A stretch of DNA of 64,000 nucleotides, taken from Plantibacter sp. ME-Dv--P-122b (GTDB taxonomy: Bacteria; Actinomycetota; Actinomycetes; Actinomycetales; Microbacteriaceae). The stretch lies in the NCBI RefSeq assembly GCF_030209375.1, contig NZ_JARVSC010000003.1:248001-312000 (forward strand), given 5' to 3'. The notes under the pieces were generated by a model. It was not told where the DNA came from and did no database searches. It saw only the letters and a list, made by a program, of their open reading frames with translations. This document shows positions 26,575 to 35,585 of this stretch, piece by piece; position 1 is the first letter of the stretch; every line of letters starts with the position of its first letter. The position numbers were made by a program, and so were the translations under genes.

Positions 26575-27846
26575 TCAAGACTCTTCTCCTCGGCGCGACC
26601 CACTCCGCGCACGACGCCCTCGTGCCCCTCCCGCCGATCGCCGCGAGCGGTCCCGCACCGGCGTCGGCTGGTGGTCGAGAACGGTGGACACGAACCGGCG
26701 CAACGCGACGGGAAGCGCCCCGCGCGGGGCCTGATCGCGGAGACTCCTCCCCGCGATCACCGCGGCGTCCACCACCCGTTGATCCTCCGGCAGGAGCGCG
26801 GCCGCCTCGATCCCCCCGAAGCGGGAGAGCGTGGACGCCAATTGACCGGCCGGGCCGGTACCGAGCGCCACGCCACGCAGCCGGTTCACCACCACCGAGA
26901 TACGCGACGGGTCGACGAGTTCGACGAGCTCCGCGTGGCCGCGGAGCAGCCTCGTGACCCCGACCGGGTCGGCCGCGCCGACCTCCACCACCCGGTCCGC
27001 GGATCCGAGGACGGCGAACGCCGCCCCGTTCCGTCTGGGCGCGAACAGGTCGCTCGAGATCTCCTCGTCAGCCTCCAGGCAGAACGCCGTGTCGATCACG
27101 ATGTCGTCCATCCACGCCCGGCACCGTTCGATGGTCGTCGCGACGCGTTCCGTCGACAGTTCCGTCCACCGTGCCGCACGCGAGATGCCGGTCAGGACCC
27201 GGAACGCGCCGGACGGCGACGGATGGACGACCGCGATTCGCTCGAGCTGCTCGATGTCGAGTGCTCCGCTTCCGGCCAGTCGGCAGGCCGCAGCGAACCC
27301 GGGTGCCTCGTCGAGGAGGCCTAGCATCGCCGCGACGGATGACCCGTAGGTGTCCGCGTCGATGAGGACGACCCGGCGCCCGCGCGCGGCGAGCTCGCTG
27401 GCGATGCCCGCGGCGACGGTGGTCGTGCCGGGCGACCCGGCCGCGCCCCACACCGCGATGACCCGCCCGGCGGCCGGGGCGACCGGACGAGGGCCGTCGC
27501 CGCCGAGGTCGAGCGGCGCGATGGTCCGATCCAGCTCGTCGGGATCGACCGGCAGGAGGAGGGTGTCCACCAGACCGAGCCCAGCCGCGTGGCGTCGCTC
27601 GGACTCACCCGACGCGAGCGCCACGACCCTCGTGCCCACGCGGTCCGCGAGATCGATGAGTTCAGCGCGCAGGCGGTCGGTCCCGGGCGACACGAGCAGC
27701 ACGTCGACGGGCGTACCGGTGCCGATGCGCTCCTCGAGTCCGGTGCCGTCGTGACAGCGCCAGGCGACGCGGTGCCCGAGGTCGAGCATCGTCGCGAGGA
27801 CCTCGCCCTCGATCCGTGGATCGAGGGCGAGCCCGACGCGCAGCAT
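26575..27846 (-). CDS. CpaE/TadZ-like MinD-superfamily ATPase
   Basis: A 423-aa protein. An N-terminal receiver-like domain (about 1-115) precedes a ParA/MinD-type domain (about 125-385) and a basic tail. The P-loop reads G-A-A-G-S-P-G-T-T-T at 134-143, lacking the usual P-loop lysine, a departure also seen in TadZ/CpaE proteins. The L-I-D-A-D-T-Y-G strand at 161-168 is kept. Relatives position pilus or polar machines. Its ATG overlaps the stop of the SAF gene by 1 nt (TGATG), so translation is coupled. No tad/flp secretion gene is in the window. ATPase activity is uncertain. Confidence 0.75.
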   Translation of the reverse strand: MLRVGLALDPRIEGEVLATMLDLGHRVAWRCHDGTGLEERIGTGTPVDVLLVSPGTDRLRAELIDLADRVGTRVVALASGESERRHAAGLGLVDTLLLPVDPDELDRTIAPLDLGGDGPRPVAPAAGRVIAVWGAAGSPGTTTVAAGIASELAARGRRVVLIDADTYGSSVAAMLGLLDEAPGFAAACRLAGSGALDIEQLERIAVVHPSPSGAFRVLTGISRAARWTELSTERVATTIERCRAWMDDIVIDTAFCLEADEEISSDLFAPRRNGAAFAVLGSADRVVEVGAADPVGVTRLLRGHAELVELVDPSRISVVVNRLRGVALGTGPAGQLASTLSRFGGIEAAALLPEDQRVVDAAVIAGRSLRDQAPRGALPVALRRFVSTVLDHQPTPVRDRSRRSAGGARGRRARSGSRRGEES

Positions 27847-28502
27847 CAGCGTTCGCCGGGCTCGGTCGGGACCACGGACAGCAGGTGCGCTGCAGCCGTC
27901 GCCGAGAGCACGGTCGCGACGGCCGAGCGCGGGACCGCGAGCTCGAGGGCGACCGAGCCGCGGCCGGACAGGAGCCCTTCCTCCTCGCCGACCCGGACGA
28001 CCGTCGCGGCCGAGACCAGCACCTCCGGCACGCCGTACCCGTCGCCGTCCGGCGCGGCCGCCCAGAGGTCGACGACGGTACCCGGCACGATGTCGGCGCC
28101 GAGTCGTCCGGCAGGTTCGACGACGAGCGTGGTCACGCCCACGGCGCTCGCCTCGCCGAGTGCGTCGAGCGGTACGAGCTCGCCCGCTGCGATCGTCCGG
28201 GTGACGACGGTTCCCGGCGGCGGCGCCGCACCGGCTCCGAGGTACCCGCCTTCGACCGATCCCAGACGTGCGTCGATCACTTGGAGCGAGGAGCGGTCGA
28301 GGCGCGTTCCAGGCGTCAGCGTCTCGGAGGCCGCATACACCGGGATCGTCCGGCTCGACGTCGTGACGAGCCACCACACCCCCAGGATCGACACGACCAC
28401 CAGCATGAGGCCCACGAGGAAGCGTGGGTCCACCCAGATGCGCGACCGGGACACCTGCCGTCCGCCGACACCAGGCCGCAGTCCCGCGAGACGGTCGCTC
28501 AT
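27846..28502 (-). CDS. SAF-domain (CpaB-like) membrane-anchored protein
   Basis: A 218-aa protein with a basic cytosolic N-terminus (1-27), one transmembrane helix (about 29-48) and an exported SAF domain (about 55-125, L-T-P-G-T-R-L-D-R-S-S-L start, A-G-E-L-V-P-L-D-A-L). A second beta-rich half (about 130-215) resembles the C-terminal part of CpaB/RcpC proteins, which line the secretion channel of Flp/Tad pili. It is translationally coupled to the CpaE-like gene. Start 28502 is used; an in-frame ATG at 28583 would add 27 charged residues. Confidence 0.7.
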   Translation of the reverse strand: MSDRLAGLRPGVGGRQVSRSRIWVDPRFLVGLMLVVVSILGVWWLVTTSSRTIPVYAASETLTPGTRLDRSSLQVIDARLGSVEGGYLGAGAAPPPGTVVTRTIAAGELVPLDALGEASAVGVTTLVVEPAGRLGADIVPGTVVDLWAAAPDGDGYGVPEVLVSAATVVRVGEEEGLLSGRGSVALELAVPRSAVATVLSATAAAHLLSVVPTEPGER

Positions 28503-28643
28503 CCGTTCGCCACCCTCGACCCGCGCCCCTCCCGATTCCGCTCCGTGTCCCCGCTCGCTTCCCCGCACCGTCTCCTCCTTCATCGGCACGCCGTGCGCCG
28601 CCTCCGGTCCCATGCTGCCCGGGCTCCGGACATGGCGCCGAAG

Positions 28644-28652
28644 TTATCCACA
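28644..28652. promoter_or_regulatory. Perfect DnaA box
   Basis: TTATCCACA equals the consensus DnaA box, 40 nt upstream of the BldC-like gene. It is a single site, so it is not an origin. It may be regulatory or chance. Confidence 0.35.
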
Positions 28653-28679
28653 GCCCGGCGGACGCCGCTCGCGCGAGAG

Positions 28680-28685
28680 GATAAT
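28680..28685 (+). promoter_or_regulatory. Candidate -10 (GATAAT) of BldC-like gene
   Basis: GATAAT-N6-ATG, one base from TATAAT. The same 6 nt include GAGG, so a leadered mRNA is also possible. Confidence 0.4.
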
Positions 28686-28691
28686 CGAGGA

Positions 28692-28988
28692 ATGGAATCG
28701 CAGCGCGATGCGGCCCCGCTCGGTCGCTTCCTCACCGTCGCCGACACGGCCGAGGTCTTGAACGTCTCGGCCCAGCACGTGGCCGAGCTCATCTCGAGCG
28801 GCGAGCTGCCCGCCATCCGGATCGGGCGCAGCGGCCCATGGCGCATCGAGTTCCCCGCACTCGAAGCCTTCATCAGCGGTCAGTACGAAGAGGCACGTCG
28901 TGCAGGCCTCTGGCATCAGGCCCAGCTGACCGAGCTCGCCGAGTTCTCCGGCGCACCGGTACTCCGGCCCGTGCCACCCCTCGACTGA
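28692..28988 (+). CDS. BldC/excisionase-like helix-turn-helix protein
   Basis: A 98-aa small DNA-binding protein of the MerR-like/excisionase HTH_17 group. The helix-turn-helix occupies about residues 13-60: F-L-T-V-A-D-T-A-E-V-L-N-V-S, then A-I-R-I-G-R-S-G-P-W-R-I, the wing typical of BldC/Xis. No integrase is near, so it is likelier a chromosomal regulator (BldC-like) than a phage excisionase. It is divergent from the SAF/CpaE-like pair, with a DnaA box in the gap, and may control that pair. Confidence 0.75.
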   Translation: MESQRDAAPLGRFLTVADTAEVLNVSAQHVAELISSGELPAIRIGRSGPWRIEFPALEAFISGQYEEARRAGLWHQAQLTELAEFSGAPVLRPVPPLD

Positions 28989-29021
28989 GCGCCGGCTCCG
29001 GCGGGCGCCCCTGGCGACGCC

Positions 29022-29612
29022 TCAGCCGGCACGCTCGACGACGACGACCTGCGCCAGCACGATGACACGGATCTGCTCGACGCCCCGACTGCGGCGCGGC
29101 GACCCCGGCTCGTGGACGGCCAGATCCAGGTGGTCCCGGCCCACCCGGTCGATCGTGCCCGTCCAGCTGCCCGTCCGGGTCCGCACGACCACTGCCGCAC
29201 GGCGTCGGCAGAGATCACGGAGCAGGAACGACACGGTCAGGCGGTCGAGCAGTCGCGGTTCACGGACCACGACGTCGTCGAGACTCCAATCGATCTGGGT
29301 CTGCGTCAGGGCGACCGCCGCGATCGCATCGAGCGGGACGACGACCTCCCGGCCGCCCGGAGTACCGGAGTCGGCCTGCAACCAGTCCTTCCCGATGCTC
29401 CGGACCCGCAGCCGCCAGGTCGTCCCGTCGACGAGTTCGACGACGAGCGGTCCTGGTGCGTCGGCGTCTCCGCAGAGGGCGACCAGCCGCTCGCGGAGGG
29501 CCAGACGCCCACGCCGAAGCCGCTCGGCCTCGATGCGGACGGCGTCGTCGTCGACGGCGAGCTCGTCGTCGAGCTGACCGGCGAGATCGTCGAACAGGCT
29601 GTCCCAACGCAT
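29022..29612 (-). CDS. Conserved hypothetical protein with two Sm-like barrels
   Basis: A 196-aa soluble protein. The N-terminus (1-25) is acidic. Two similar beta blocks follow: T-T-W-R-L-R-V-R-S-I-G-K-D-W-L-Q near 64-79 and G-S-W-T-G-T-I-D-R-V-G-R-D-H-L-D-L near 149-165. Both have the glycine and aspartate pattern of Sm/LSm-like small barrels, joined by a helical middle. I do not recognise a named family. The start fits TACCGT-N6-ATG. It is convergent with the BldC-like gene and divergent from the Rv3235-family gene. The function is unknown. Confidence 0.6.
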   Translation of the reverse strand: MRWDSLFDDLAGQLDDELAVDDDAVRIEAERLRRGRLALRERLVALCGDADAPGPLVVELVDGTTWRLRVRSIGKDWLQADSGTPGGREVVVPLDAIAAVALTQTQIDWSLDDVVVREPRLLDRLTVSFLLRDLCRRRAAVVVRTRTGSWTGTIDRVGRDHLDLAVHEPGSPRRSRGVEQIRVIVLAQVVVVERAG

Positions 29613-29618
29613 ACGCCG

Positions 29619-29624
29619 ACGGTA
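29619..29624 (-). promoter_or_regulatory. -10 (TACCGT) of leaderless hypothetical gene
   Basis: TACCGT-N6-ATG on the minus strand. Confidence 0.45.
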
Positions 29625-29759
29625 GTGCGCCGAGGGCGTCCGCGTCCTGCGTTCTCCACAGACCTCTGGCCCTGGACACCGGGGAACTGACATGATGAGT
29701 GTGACATGCCAGATTCTGGTCGCCCGACTCGTGGCGGCCGCCCACCCCTCGGAGGCCCT

Positions 29760-30260
29760 ATGAGCACCGCTGCCCGGCACGACGACGACGAGCCCGAAGC
29801 ACGTACGGCTCGCCTCCGGCCGGCACCGCCGCTCCACGAGCGACGCACGCGGGAGGCGCGCGCGGCCGCACGCCCCGGCGCGGACGACTACTTCGCACCC
29901 CAGCCGGCGCCTCGAGCCGAACTGCCCGACCCGCGACCACTGCTCGAGAACCTCACCCGGAGTGTGATCGAGGTGATCGCCGGAGCCCGAGACCTCACGC
30001 AGCTCGCGCGGTGGATCACGGCCGACGTGCACACCGTCCTGCTGAAGCGCGTGATCCTCGCCGAACGGGCACGGCGCGTCCGAGGCGTCCCGGGTACGGT
30101 CCCGGTCGTCTCGATCGGCACCGTGACCGTCTCCGAGCCACGAGACGGCGTCGTCGAGTCCGTGGTCATCGTCCATGGGCGAGCCCGGTCCCGTGCCGTG
30201 GCCATCCGATTGGAGGGCTTGGACGGCCGCTGGCGGGCGACCTCGGTGAGCGTGCTCTGA
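29760..30260 (+). CDS. Rv3235-family (DUF6459) protein
   Basis: A 166-aa protein. A charged, proline-rich N-terminal third (1-60) is probably disordered. A compact C-terminal domain (about 65-166) includes L-T-R-S-V-I-E-V-I-A-G-A-R-D-L-T-Q-L-A-R-W and a final beta segment V-V-I-V-H-G-R-A-R-S-R-A-V-A-I-R-L-E. This matches the actinobacterial Rv3235 family, which recurs upstream of secA. The start at ATG 29760 has GGAGG four nt before it, better than ATG 29706. The function is unknown; conserved linkage to secA suggests an envelope or secretion role. Confidence 0.7.
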   Translation: MSTAARHDDDEPEARTARLRPAPPLHERRTREARAAARPGADDYFAPQPAPRAELPDPRPLLENLTRSVIEVIAGARDLTQLARWITADVHTVLLKRVILAERARRVRGVPGTVPVVSIGTVTVSEPRDGVVESVVIVHGRARSRAVAIRLEGLDGRWRATSVSVL

Positions 30261-30285
30261 CCGCCGCGGCACCTCCGCCGCCCCG

Positions 30286-30340
30286 ACAGACGGGAGCCCT
30301 CCGGACCGATGTCACCATGGTCCGGAGGGCTCCCGTCTGT
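30286..30340. terminator. Strong bidirectional terminator, 22-bp stem
   Basis: A perfect 22-bp inverted repeat (30286-30307 and 30319-30340) with an 11-nt loop lies between the convergent Rv3235-family gene and secA. Confidence 0.85.
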
Positions 30341-30352
30341 TGCGGCGTCCGC

Positions 30353-33181
30353 CTACTTCTTCTTGCCCTGCTTCCGGCGGTCCGAACGGTTGCTCGGAGC
30401 AGCCGCGGGCGCCTCTGATTGCTGACCGAAGGCCCCACGCGACGCCTTCGCGGCAGGGGCGGACTTCGTCGCGGGAGCCGCATCGCCGGCAGGACGGTTC
30501 GTCTGCTGAAGACGCTGCGCCCGTTCGGTGGCCGCCTTCTCGATCTGCCCGCGCTGGTTGCGGACCTCGACCCCGCCCTGCTCGCTCGGGGCGGAGTAGC
30601 TGAGCTTCTCGGTGTCGGGGGTCTCCTGCGTCAGGCCCTTGGCCGTGATCGCCGGTGCGGCGGTGCCCGCGTCGACCTCGCCGGCGACCTCCACCTCGAG
30701 GTTGAAGAGGAAGCCGACGCTCTCCTCGCGGATCTGCCCCATCATCTGCTGGAACATCGCGTAGCCCTCACGCTGGTACTCGACCAGCGGGTCGCGCTGC
30801 GCCATGGCCCGCAGACCGATGCCGTCCTTCAGGTAGTCCATCTCGTACAGGTGGTCGCGCCAGCGACGGTCGATGACCTGGAGGACGACGCGGCGCTCGA
30901 GCTCACGCATCGCCGGGGCACCGAGCGACTCCTCGCGGTTGCTGTACGCGAGCTTGGCGTCGGAGAGGATCTCGCGCCGCATGAAGTCGCGGTTGATCCG
31001 CCCCTTCGTCCCGGCCTCCTGGACGACCTCGTCGATCGTGAGACCGACGGGGTAGAGCGTCTTCAGTTCGGCCCAGAGTGCGTCGAAGTCCCAGTCGTCG
31101 CCGTTGCCCTCGCCGGTGTGCTCGTCGAGGACGTCGTCGACGACGCTCTCCAAGAACTGCTGCGCACGATCGTGAAGATCGTCGCCCTCGAGGATGTGGC
31201 GGCGGTCGGAATAGATCGCCTCGCGCTGCCGGTTGAGGACGTCGTCGTACTTGAGCACGTTCTTGCGGATCTCCGCGTTCCGCGCCTCGACCTGCGACTG
31301 GGCGCTGCGGATCGCCCGGCTCACGATCTTCGACTCGATCGCGAGGTCGTCCGGCACGTTCTGACGCCCCATGAGGCTCTCCGCGGCTCCGGCGTTGAAC
31401 AGGCGCATGAGGTCGTCGGTGAGGGACAGGTAGAACCGACTCTCGCCCGGGTCGCCCTGACGGCCGGAACGACCGCGCAACTGGTTGTCGATGCGGCGCG
31501 ACTCATGGCGCTCGGTACCGAGCACGTAGAGTCCGCCGGCGTCGATGACCTTGTCGGCCTCCTCCTTGACCGCTGCCTTCACCTCGGTGAAGACGTCGTC
31601 CCACGCGGCCTCGTACTCCTCGGGGGTGTCGATCGGGCTGAGCCCCTTGGCGTTCATCTCCGCGACGGCGAGGAACTCGGCGTTGCCGCCGAGCATGATG
31701 TCGGTTCCACGACCGGCCATGTTGGTGGCGACGGTGACCGAGCCGAGTCGACCGGCCTGGGCGATGATGGCGGCCTCACGCGCGTGGTTCTTCGCGTTGA
31801 GGACCTCGTGCTTGACGCCCTTCTTGGCGAGGAGCCTCGACAGGTACTCGCTCTTCTCGACGCTCGTCGTGCCCACAAGGACCGGCTGGCCCTGCTCGTG
31901 GCGCTCGACGATGTCCTCGACGACCTGCGCGAACTTCGCCTCCTCGTTCTTGTACACGAGGTCCGACTGGTCGATGCGCTGCATCGGGCGGTTGGTCGGG
32001 ATCGGGACGACGCCGAGCTTGTACGTCGACATGAACTCGGCCGCCTCGGTCTCGGCCGTACCGGTCATGCCGGACAGCTTCTCGTAGAGACGGAAGTAGT
32101 TCTGGAGCGTCACGGTCGCGAGGGTCTGGTTCTCGGCCTGGACGGCGACACCCTCCTTGGCCTCGATCGCCTGGTGGATGCCCTCGTTGTACCGACGTCC
32201 GACCAGGATGCGACCGGTGTGCTCGTCGACGATGAGCACCTCGCCGTTCATCACGACGTAGTCCTTGTCCTTCTTGAAGAGTGCGCGGGCCTTGATGGCG
32301 TTGTTCAGGAAGGAGATGAGCGGCGTGTTCGCCGACTCGTAGAGGTTGTCGATGCCGAGGTAGTCCTCGACCTTCTCGATACCGGGCTCGAGCACACCGA
32401 CGGTGCGCTTCTTCTCATCGACCTCGAAGTCCTCGCCGGGCTCGAGTCGCACCGCGAGCCTGGCGAACTCCTGGAACCAGCGGTTCGCCTCGCCGGACGC
32501 CTTCCCGGAGATGATGAGCGGGGTCCGTGCCTCGTCGATGAGGATGGAGTCGACCTCGTCGACGACGGCGAAGAAGTGGCCGCGCTGGACCATGTCCTTG
32601 GCCTGCCACGCCATGTTGTCGCGAAGGTAGTCGAACCCGAACTGGTTGTTCGTGCCGTAGGTGATGTCGGCCGCGTACTGCTCGCGGCGCTGCTCCGGTG
32701 TCTGTCCCTCGACGATCACGCCGGTCGTCATGCCGAGCGCACGGAAGACGCGTCCCATGATCTCCGACTGGTACGACGCGAGGTAGTCGTTCACCGTGAC
32801 GATGTGCACGCCCTTGCCGGCGATGGCGTTGAGGTAGGCCGGGAGGGTCGCGACGAGCGTCTTGCCCTCACCGGTCTTCATCTCGGCGATGTTGCCGAGG
32901 TGCAGCGCGGCGCCACCCATGATCTGGACGTCGAAGTGGCGCATGCCGATCGTGCGGCGTGCAGCTTCGCGCACCGCCGCGAAGGCCTCGGGGAGGAGGT
33001 CGTCGAGGGTCTCGCCGTTCTCGAAGCGCTCGCGCAGCTCGACGGTCTCGCTCTTCAGCTCCTCGTCGCTCAACTCCGTGAAGTCGTCCTCGAGGGCATT
33101 GACCGCCTTCGTGAGGCTGGTCAGCTTCCGGAGGATGCGCCCTTCGCCGACGCGAAGGATCTTCTCAAGTGGTGAGGCCAC
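30353..33181 (-). CDS. secA: Preprotein translocase ATPase SecA
   Basis: A 942-aa motor of the general secretion pathway that drives preproteins through SecYEG. Seen: M-K-T-G-E-G-K-T (Walker A, near residue 101-108), [16 protein letters not shown] (DEAD-like box near 207-222), [10 protein letters not shown] (helicase motif VI). The C-terminus is Ala/Lys-rich (R-K-Q-G-K-K-K) and lacks the Cys-His zinc finger of many SecA proteins, as in actinobacterial SecA1. It begins with GTG 33181 after a GGAGAG site. Confidence 0.96.
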   Translation of the reverse strand: MASPLEKILRVGEGRILRKLTSLTKAVNALEDDFTELSDEELKSETVELRERFENGETLDDLLPEAFAAVREAARRTIGMRHFDVQIMGGAALHLGNIAEMKTGEGKTLVATLPAYLNAIAGKGVHIVTVNDYLASYQSEIMGRVFRALGMTTGVIVEGQTPEQRREQYAADITYGTNNQFGFDYLRDNMAWQAKDMVQRGHFFAVVDEVDSILIDEARTPLIISGKASGEANRWFQEFARLAVRLEPGEDFEVDEKKRTVGVLEPGIEKVEDYLGIDNLYESANTPLISFLNNAIKARALFKKDKDYVVMNGEVLIVDEHTGRILVGRRYNEGIHQAIEAKEGVAVQAENQTLATVTLQNYFRLYEKLSGMTGTAETEAAEFMSTYKLGVVPIPTNRPMQRIDQSDLVYKNEEAKFAQVVEDIVERHEQGQPVLVGTTSVEKSEYLSRLLAKKGVKHEVLNAKNHAREAAIIAQAGRLGSVTVATNMAGRGTDIMLGGNAEFLAVAEMNAKGLSPIDTPEEYEAAWDDVFTEVKAAVKEEADKVIDAGGLYVLGTERHESRRIDNQLRGRSGRQGDPGESRFYLSLTDDLMRLFNAGAAESLMGRQNVPDDLAIESKIVSRAIRSAQSQVEARNAEIRKNVLKYDDVLNRQREAIYSDRRHILEGDDLHDRAQQFLESVVDDVLDEHTGEGNGDDWDFDALWAELKTLYPVGLTIDEVVQEAGTKGRINRDFMRREILSDAKLAYSNREESLGAPAMRELERRVVLQVIDRRWRDHLYEMDYLKDGIGLRAMAQRDPLVEYQREGYAMFQQMMGQIREESVGFLFNLEVEVAGEVDAGTAAPAITAKGLTQETPDTEKLSYSAPSEQGGVEVRNQRGQIEKAATERAQRLQQTNRPAGDAAPATKSAPAAKASRGAFGQQSEAPAAAPSNRSDRRKQGKKK

Positions 33182-33364
33182 GAATTGCTCTCCATTACGT
33201 GTTCCTGATCTCCGTCCTGGTCGACTGACCGGGGCGGACGGGGTGCACCAGAACGGGGCAGTCCTCTGAACATGTTAGCGGGGAGTCCCTTGAGTGGACG
33301 CTGTGTATCGAGGGGCGCCCGGATGTCGACGGAGTGCCGCCGCAGCGAGGGACGGACGGCTCAC

Positions 33365-33391
33365 TAGGCTGGCGACACCCTACGGCGTAGG
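33365..33391 (+). promoter_or_regulatory. Promoter and palindromic operator of padR gene
   Basis: A TAGGCT -10 (33365-33370) is followed by the palindrome CCTACG-G-CGTAGG at 33379-33391, exactly where transcription should start. A repressor bound there would block initiation. It lies 18 nt before the padR ATG. Confidence 0.55.
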
Positions 33392-33408
33392 TATTTCATG
33401 GAGGTTCG

Positions 33409-34029
33409 ATGTCGGTCAAGCACGGTCTGCTCGCGATCCTCGCGCTCGGTGACGACTACGGGTACCGTCTGCGCGGTGAGTTCGACCGGCGGACGACGCC
33501 CGACACACCGCTCAACGTCGGCCAGGCCTATGCGACCCTCGATCGTCTCGAGCGGGACGGGCTCGTCGAGCGCGCCGCCCTGGACGCTCAGGGGCATGTC
33601 TTCTACCGCATCACCGCAGACGGGCGCGACGTCGTCGATCGCTGGTGGGCGACGCCCGTCACGGCGAGCGCCTCGCGGGACGAGCTCCCGAACAAGGTCA
33701 CCCTCGCGGCGTCACTCGACGGCGTCGACGTGTTCGGGGTCATCGCCGTCCAACGTGCCTGGGCGCTCGATCTCGTGCAGCAGCTCGATGCCGACCTGTC
33801 GGCGCTCCCCCCGACGCCGCAGGGCGACATCGCGTGGATCGGGCTCGAAGCCAGACGTCGACGTTCCCTGGCCGAGCTCGACTGGCTCGAGGCGACCTCG
33901 GCACGTCTGCGGGTGCACGACGCCGTCTTCGAGGTCGGCACCGACATGCCACGCCGCGGCCGCCCGGCGAACCGGGCGACCGCGTCGGTCGGGGTGCGGG
34001 ATGCTAGTTCGAGCCGTCCTCCAGGCTGA
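33409..34029 (+). CDS. PadR-family transcriptional regulator
   Basis: A 206-aa regulator. The N-terminal winged helix (about 1-80, M-S-V-K-H-G-L-L-A-I-L-A-L start, Y-A-T-L-D-R-L-E-R-D-G-L-V recognition region) and a helical C-terminal Vir/PadR-type dimer domain (about 95-175) are clear. The last 25 residues are Arg/Ser-rich. A palindromic operator over its own start site suggests autorepression. No transporter or phenolic-acid gene adjoins it, so its other targets are elsewhere. Its 3' end overlaps the hpf 3' end by 26 bp on the opposite strand. Confidence 0.85.
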   Translation: MSVKHGLLAILALGDDYGYRLRGEFDRRTTPDTPLNVGQAYATLDRLERDGLVERAALDAQGHVFYRITADGRDVVDRWWATPVTASASRDELPNKVTLAASLDGVDVFGVIAVQRAWALDLVQQLDADLSALPPTPQGDIAWIGLEARRRRSLAELDWLEATSARLRVHDAVFEVGTDMPRRGRPANRATASVGVRDASSSRPPG

Positions 34030-34648
34030 TCACGCCGTAGTCCCAGCCCTTGCGGCGGTACACGACGCTCGCCCGCTCCGACGAGGCGTCGATGAACAGG
34101 AAGAAGTCGTGGCCGACGAGTTCCATGCGGTCGACGGCGTCCTCGACGCTCATCCACTCCGCGGGGAACTCCTTCGTGCGGATGACGACGGGTGAGTACG
34201 CTTCCTGCTCCTCGTCCTCGTGGGTCAGCGTCGCGACGCTGCCGGTCGCGACCTGCTCGAGCAGCTCCGGCGCCGCAGGGGTGATGTCGACGCCACTGAA
34301 CCCCTCGCTGCTGGCGGCGTGCAGGGAGGTGCGGTGCTTGCCCCGGTGCTCCTTCTTGCGATCCTTCGAGCGGCGGACGCGCTCCAGCATCCGCGCGAGC
34401 GCGAGATCGAAGGCAACGTACTTGTCGGAGCCGGTCGACTCCGCACGAACCAACGGTCCGGGGCCGACGAGCGTCAGCTCGACGCGATCCTCGCCTTTGC
34501 GTCCGTTGGCGTCGTGATGGCGGGACACCTTGATGTCGAGCGACTGCGCCTGCTCGACCAGATGGGCGACCTTCTCCGCCTTCTCGGTCGCGTACTCGCG
34601 GAACCGATCGGTGATGCCGAGTCCAAGTCCGACGATGTTGATATCCAC
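34004..34648 (-). CDS. hpf: Long-form ribosome hibernation promoting factor
   Basis: A 214-aa long HPF. The N-terminal S30AE domain (about 1-105) blocks the decoding site. A linker leads to a C-terminal dimerisation domain (about 150-210, I-R-T-K-E-F-P and H-D-F-F-L-F-I-D) that joins ribosomes into 100S particles in stationary phase. It starts at GTG 34648 after a GAGGAGG site. A TACGGT hexamer at 34710-34715 is a candidate -10 giving a leader of about 55 nt. It corresponds to Rv3241c beside secA1. Confidence 0.92.
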   Translation of the reverse strand: MDINIVGLGLGITDRFREYATEKAEKVAHLVEQAQSLDIKVSRHHDANGRKGEDRVELTLVGPGPLVRAESTGSDKYVAFDLALARMLERVRRSKDRKKEHRGKHRTSLHAASSEGFSGVDITPAAPELLEQVATGSVATLTHEDEEQEAYSPVVIRTKEFPAEWMSVEDAVDRMELVGHDFFLFIDASSERASVVYRRKGWDYGVISLEDGSN

Positions 34649-34709
34649 GTTCGACCTCCTCATCCGGCTGACCACCCGGTCCCGGGCGGTCCTTTCACGC
34701 CGTTCTGCC

Positions 34710-34715
34710 ACCGTA
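34710..34715 (-). promoter_or_regulatory. hpf: Candidate -10 (TACGGT) of hpf
   Basis: It lies about 62 nt upstream of the hpf GTG. No convincing -35. Confidence 0.35.
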
Positions 34716-34789
34716 GTGCCCGAGCCTGCGGAAGTCATCAGCGGCGTTCAGGGAACGTTCATCTTCCGGCCCCGGGACCCATCGTCCGT

Positions 34790-35491
34790 TCACGGCCCGA
34801 CCCTGGCGAGGGCCGCGACACCGACCACGAGACCTCCGCCGTCGTGCATCGCCCGGACGGCTTCCCCGACGGTCGCCCCCGTCGTGACGACGTCCTCCAC
34901 GAGGAGGAAGCGACGCCCGTCGAGCCGCCGCGGCGCGACCAGGGCCCCGGCGAGGTTCTCCAAGCGCTCCGCCCGACCGAAGCCCCGCTGGTCGGCGGGC
35001 TCCCGGGCCCACCGCAGCGGGCGCGACGGTCGGGCGCCGAGCCGGCGTGCGAGCTGCTCCACCGGGTGGAAGCCCCGCTCGCGGGCGGCGCGTCGCCTGG
35101 CCGGGATCGTCGCGATCTCCGGCGAGGCGCCGCCCGTCGCCCGGCTCGCCTCGAGCACGGCGAGCTGGAACGCCGGTTCGAGTGCGGCGGCCAGCGGTCG
35201 GACGAGGCCTGTCCGGGCGTCCTCCTTGTAGGCGAGGAGGACGGCGCCGAGGAACTCGTCGTAGCGACGGGCGGCGAGACCGGCGGTACCGTCCGCGCCG
35301 GTCCACCGCACGAGGTGGGCGTCGTCGTGGGAGGCCGCCTGCCGGACCAGACGCCCGCGGCAGTCGTCGCACAGCCCCCGGTCCGGTGCACCGCACCCGG
35401 CGCACGTCACCGGGACGAGCAGTGCCCACGCGTCCAGGCAGGCTTCGCGGGCATGAGCGAGGGGTGTGCTTCGACTCGACGAGGACGGCAT
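34790..35491 (-). CDS. comF: ComF-family phosphoribosyltransferase-like protein
   Basis: A 233-aa ComF-like protein. A four-Cys zinc ribbon (C-A-G-C ... C-D-D-C, residues 30-44) precedes a type I phosphoribosyltransferase fold whose PRPP loop is L-L-V-E-D-V-V-T-T-G-A-T near 193-204. ComF helps DNA uptake in Bacillus; in Actinobacteria, where competence is rarely seen, its job is unclear. It lies between lpqB and hpf on the same strand, as in M. tuberculosis. Confidence 0.88.
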   Translation of the reverse strand: MPSSSSRSTPLAHAREACLDAWALLVPVTCAGCGAPDRGLCDDCRGRLVRQAASHDDAHLVRWTGADGTAGLAARRYDEFLGAVLLAYKEDARTGLVRPLAAALEPAFQLAVLEASRATGGASPEIATIPARRRAARERGFHPVEQLARRLGARPSRPLRWAREPADQRGFGRAERLENLAGALVAPRRLDGRRFLLVEDVVTTGATVGEAVRAMHDGGGLVVGVAALARVGP

Positions 35492-35585
35492 GATCCGATG
35501 GTCGCGCCCTCACAGCGCGCTGGCTGGCGCATCGTCGGAGACGCAGCCGGCTCCGAGCTCCAGCGGCCCTGTGGAGCGCGCTCCC

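Noticed and set aside
28644-28652. Replication origin
   Set aside because: Only one perfect DnaA box, and no dnaA, dnaN or AT-rich unwinding region.
28692-28988. Phage excisionase marking an integrated element
   Set aside because: No integrase, attachment repeats or phage genes nearby; more like BldC.
30419-33175. Long plus-strand open frame opposite secA
   Set aside because: Shadow of secA caused by GC-rich third codon positions, with no recognisable domain.
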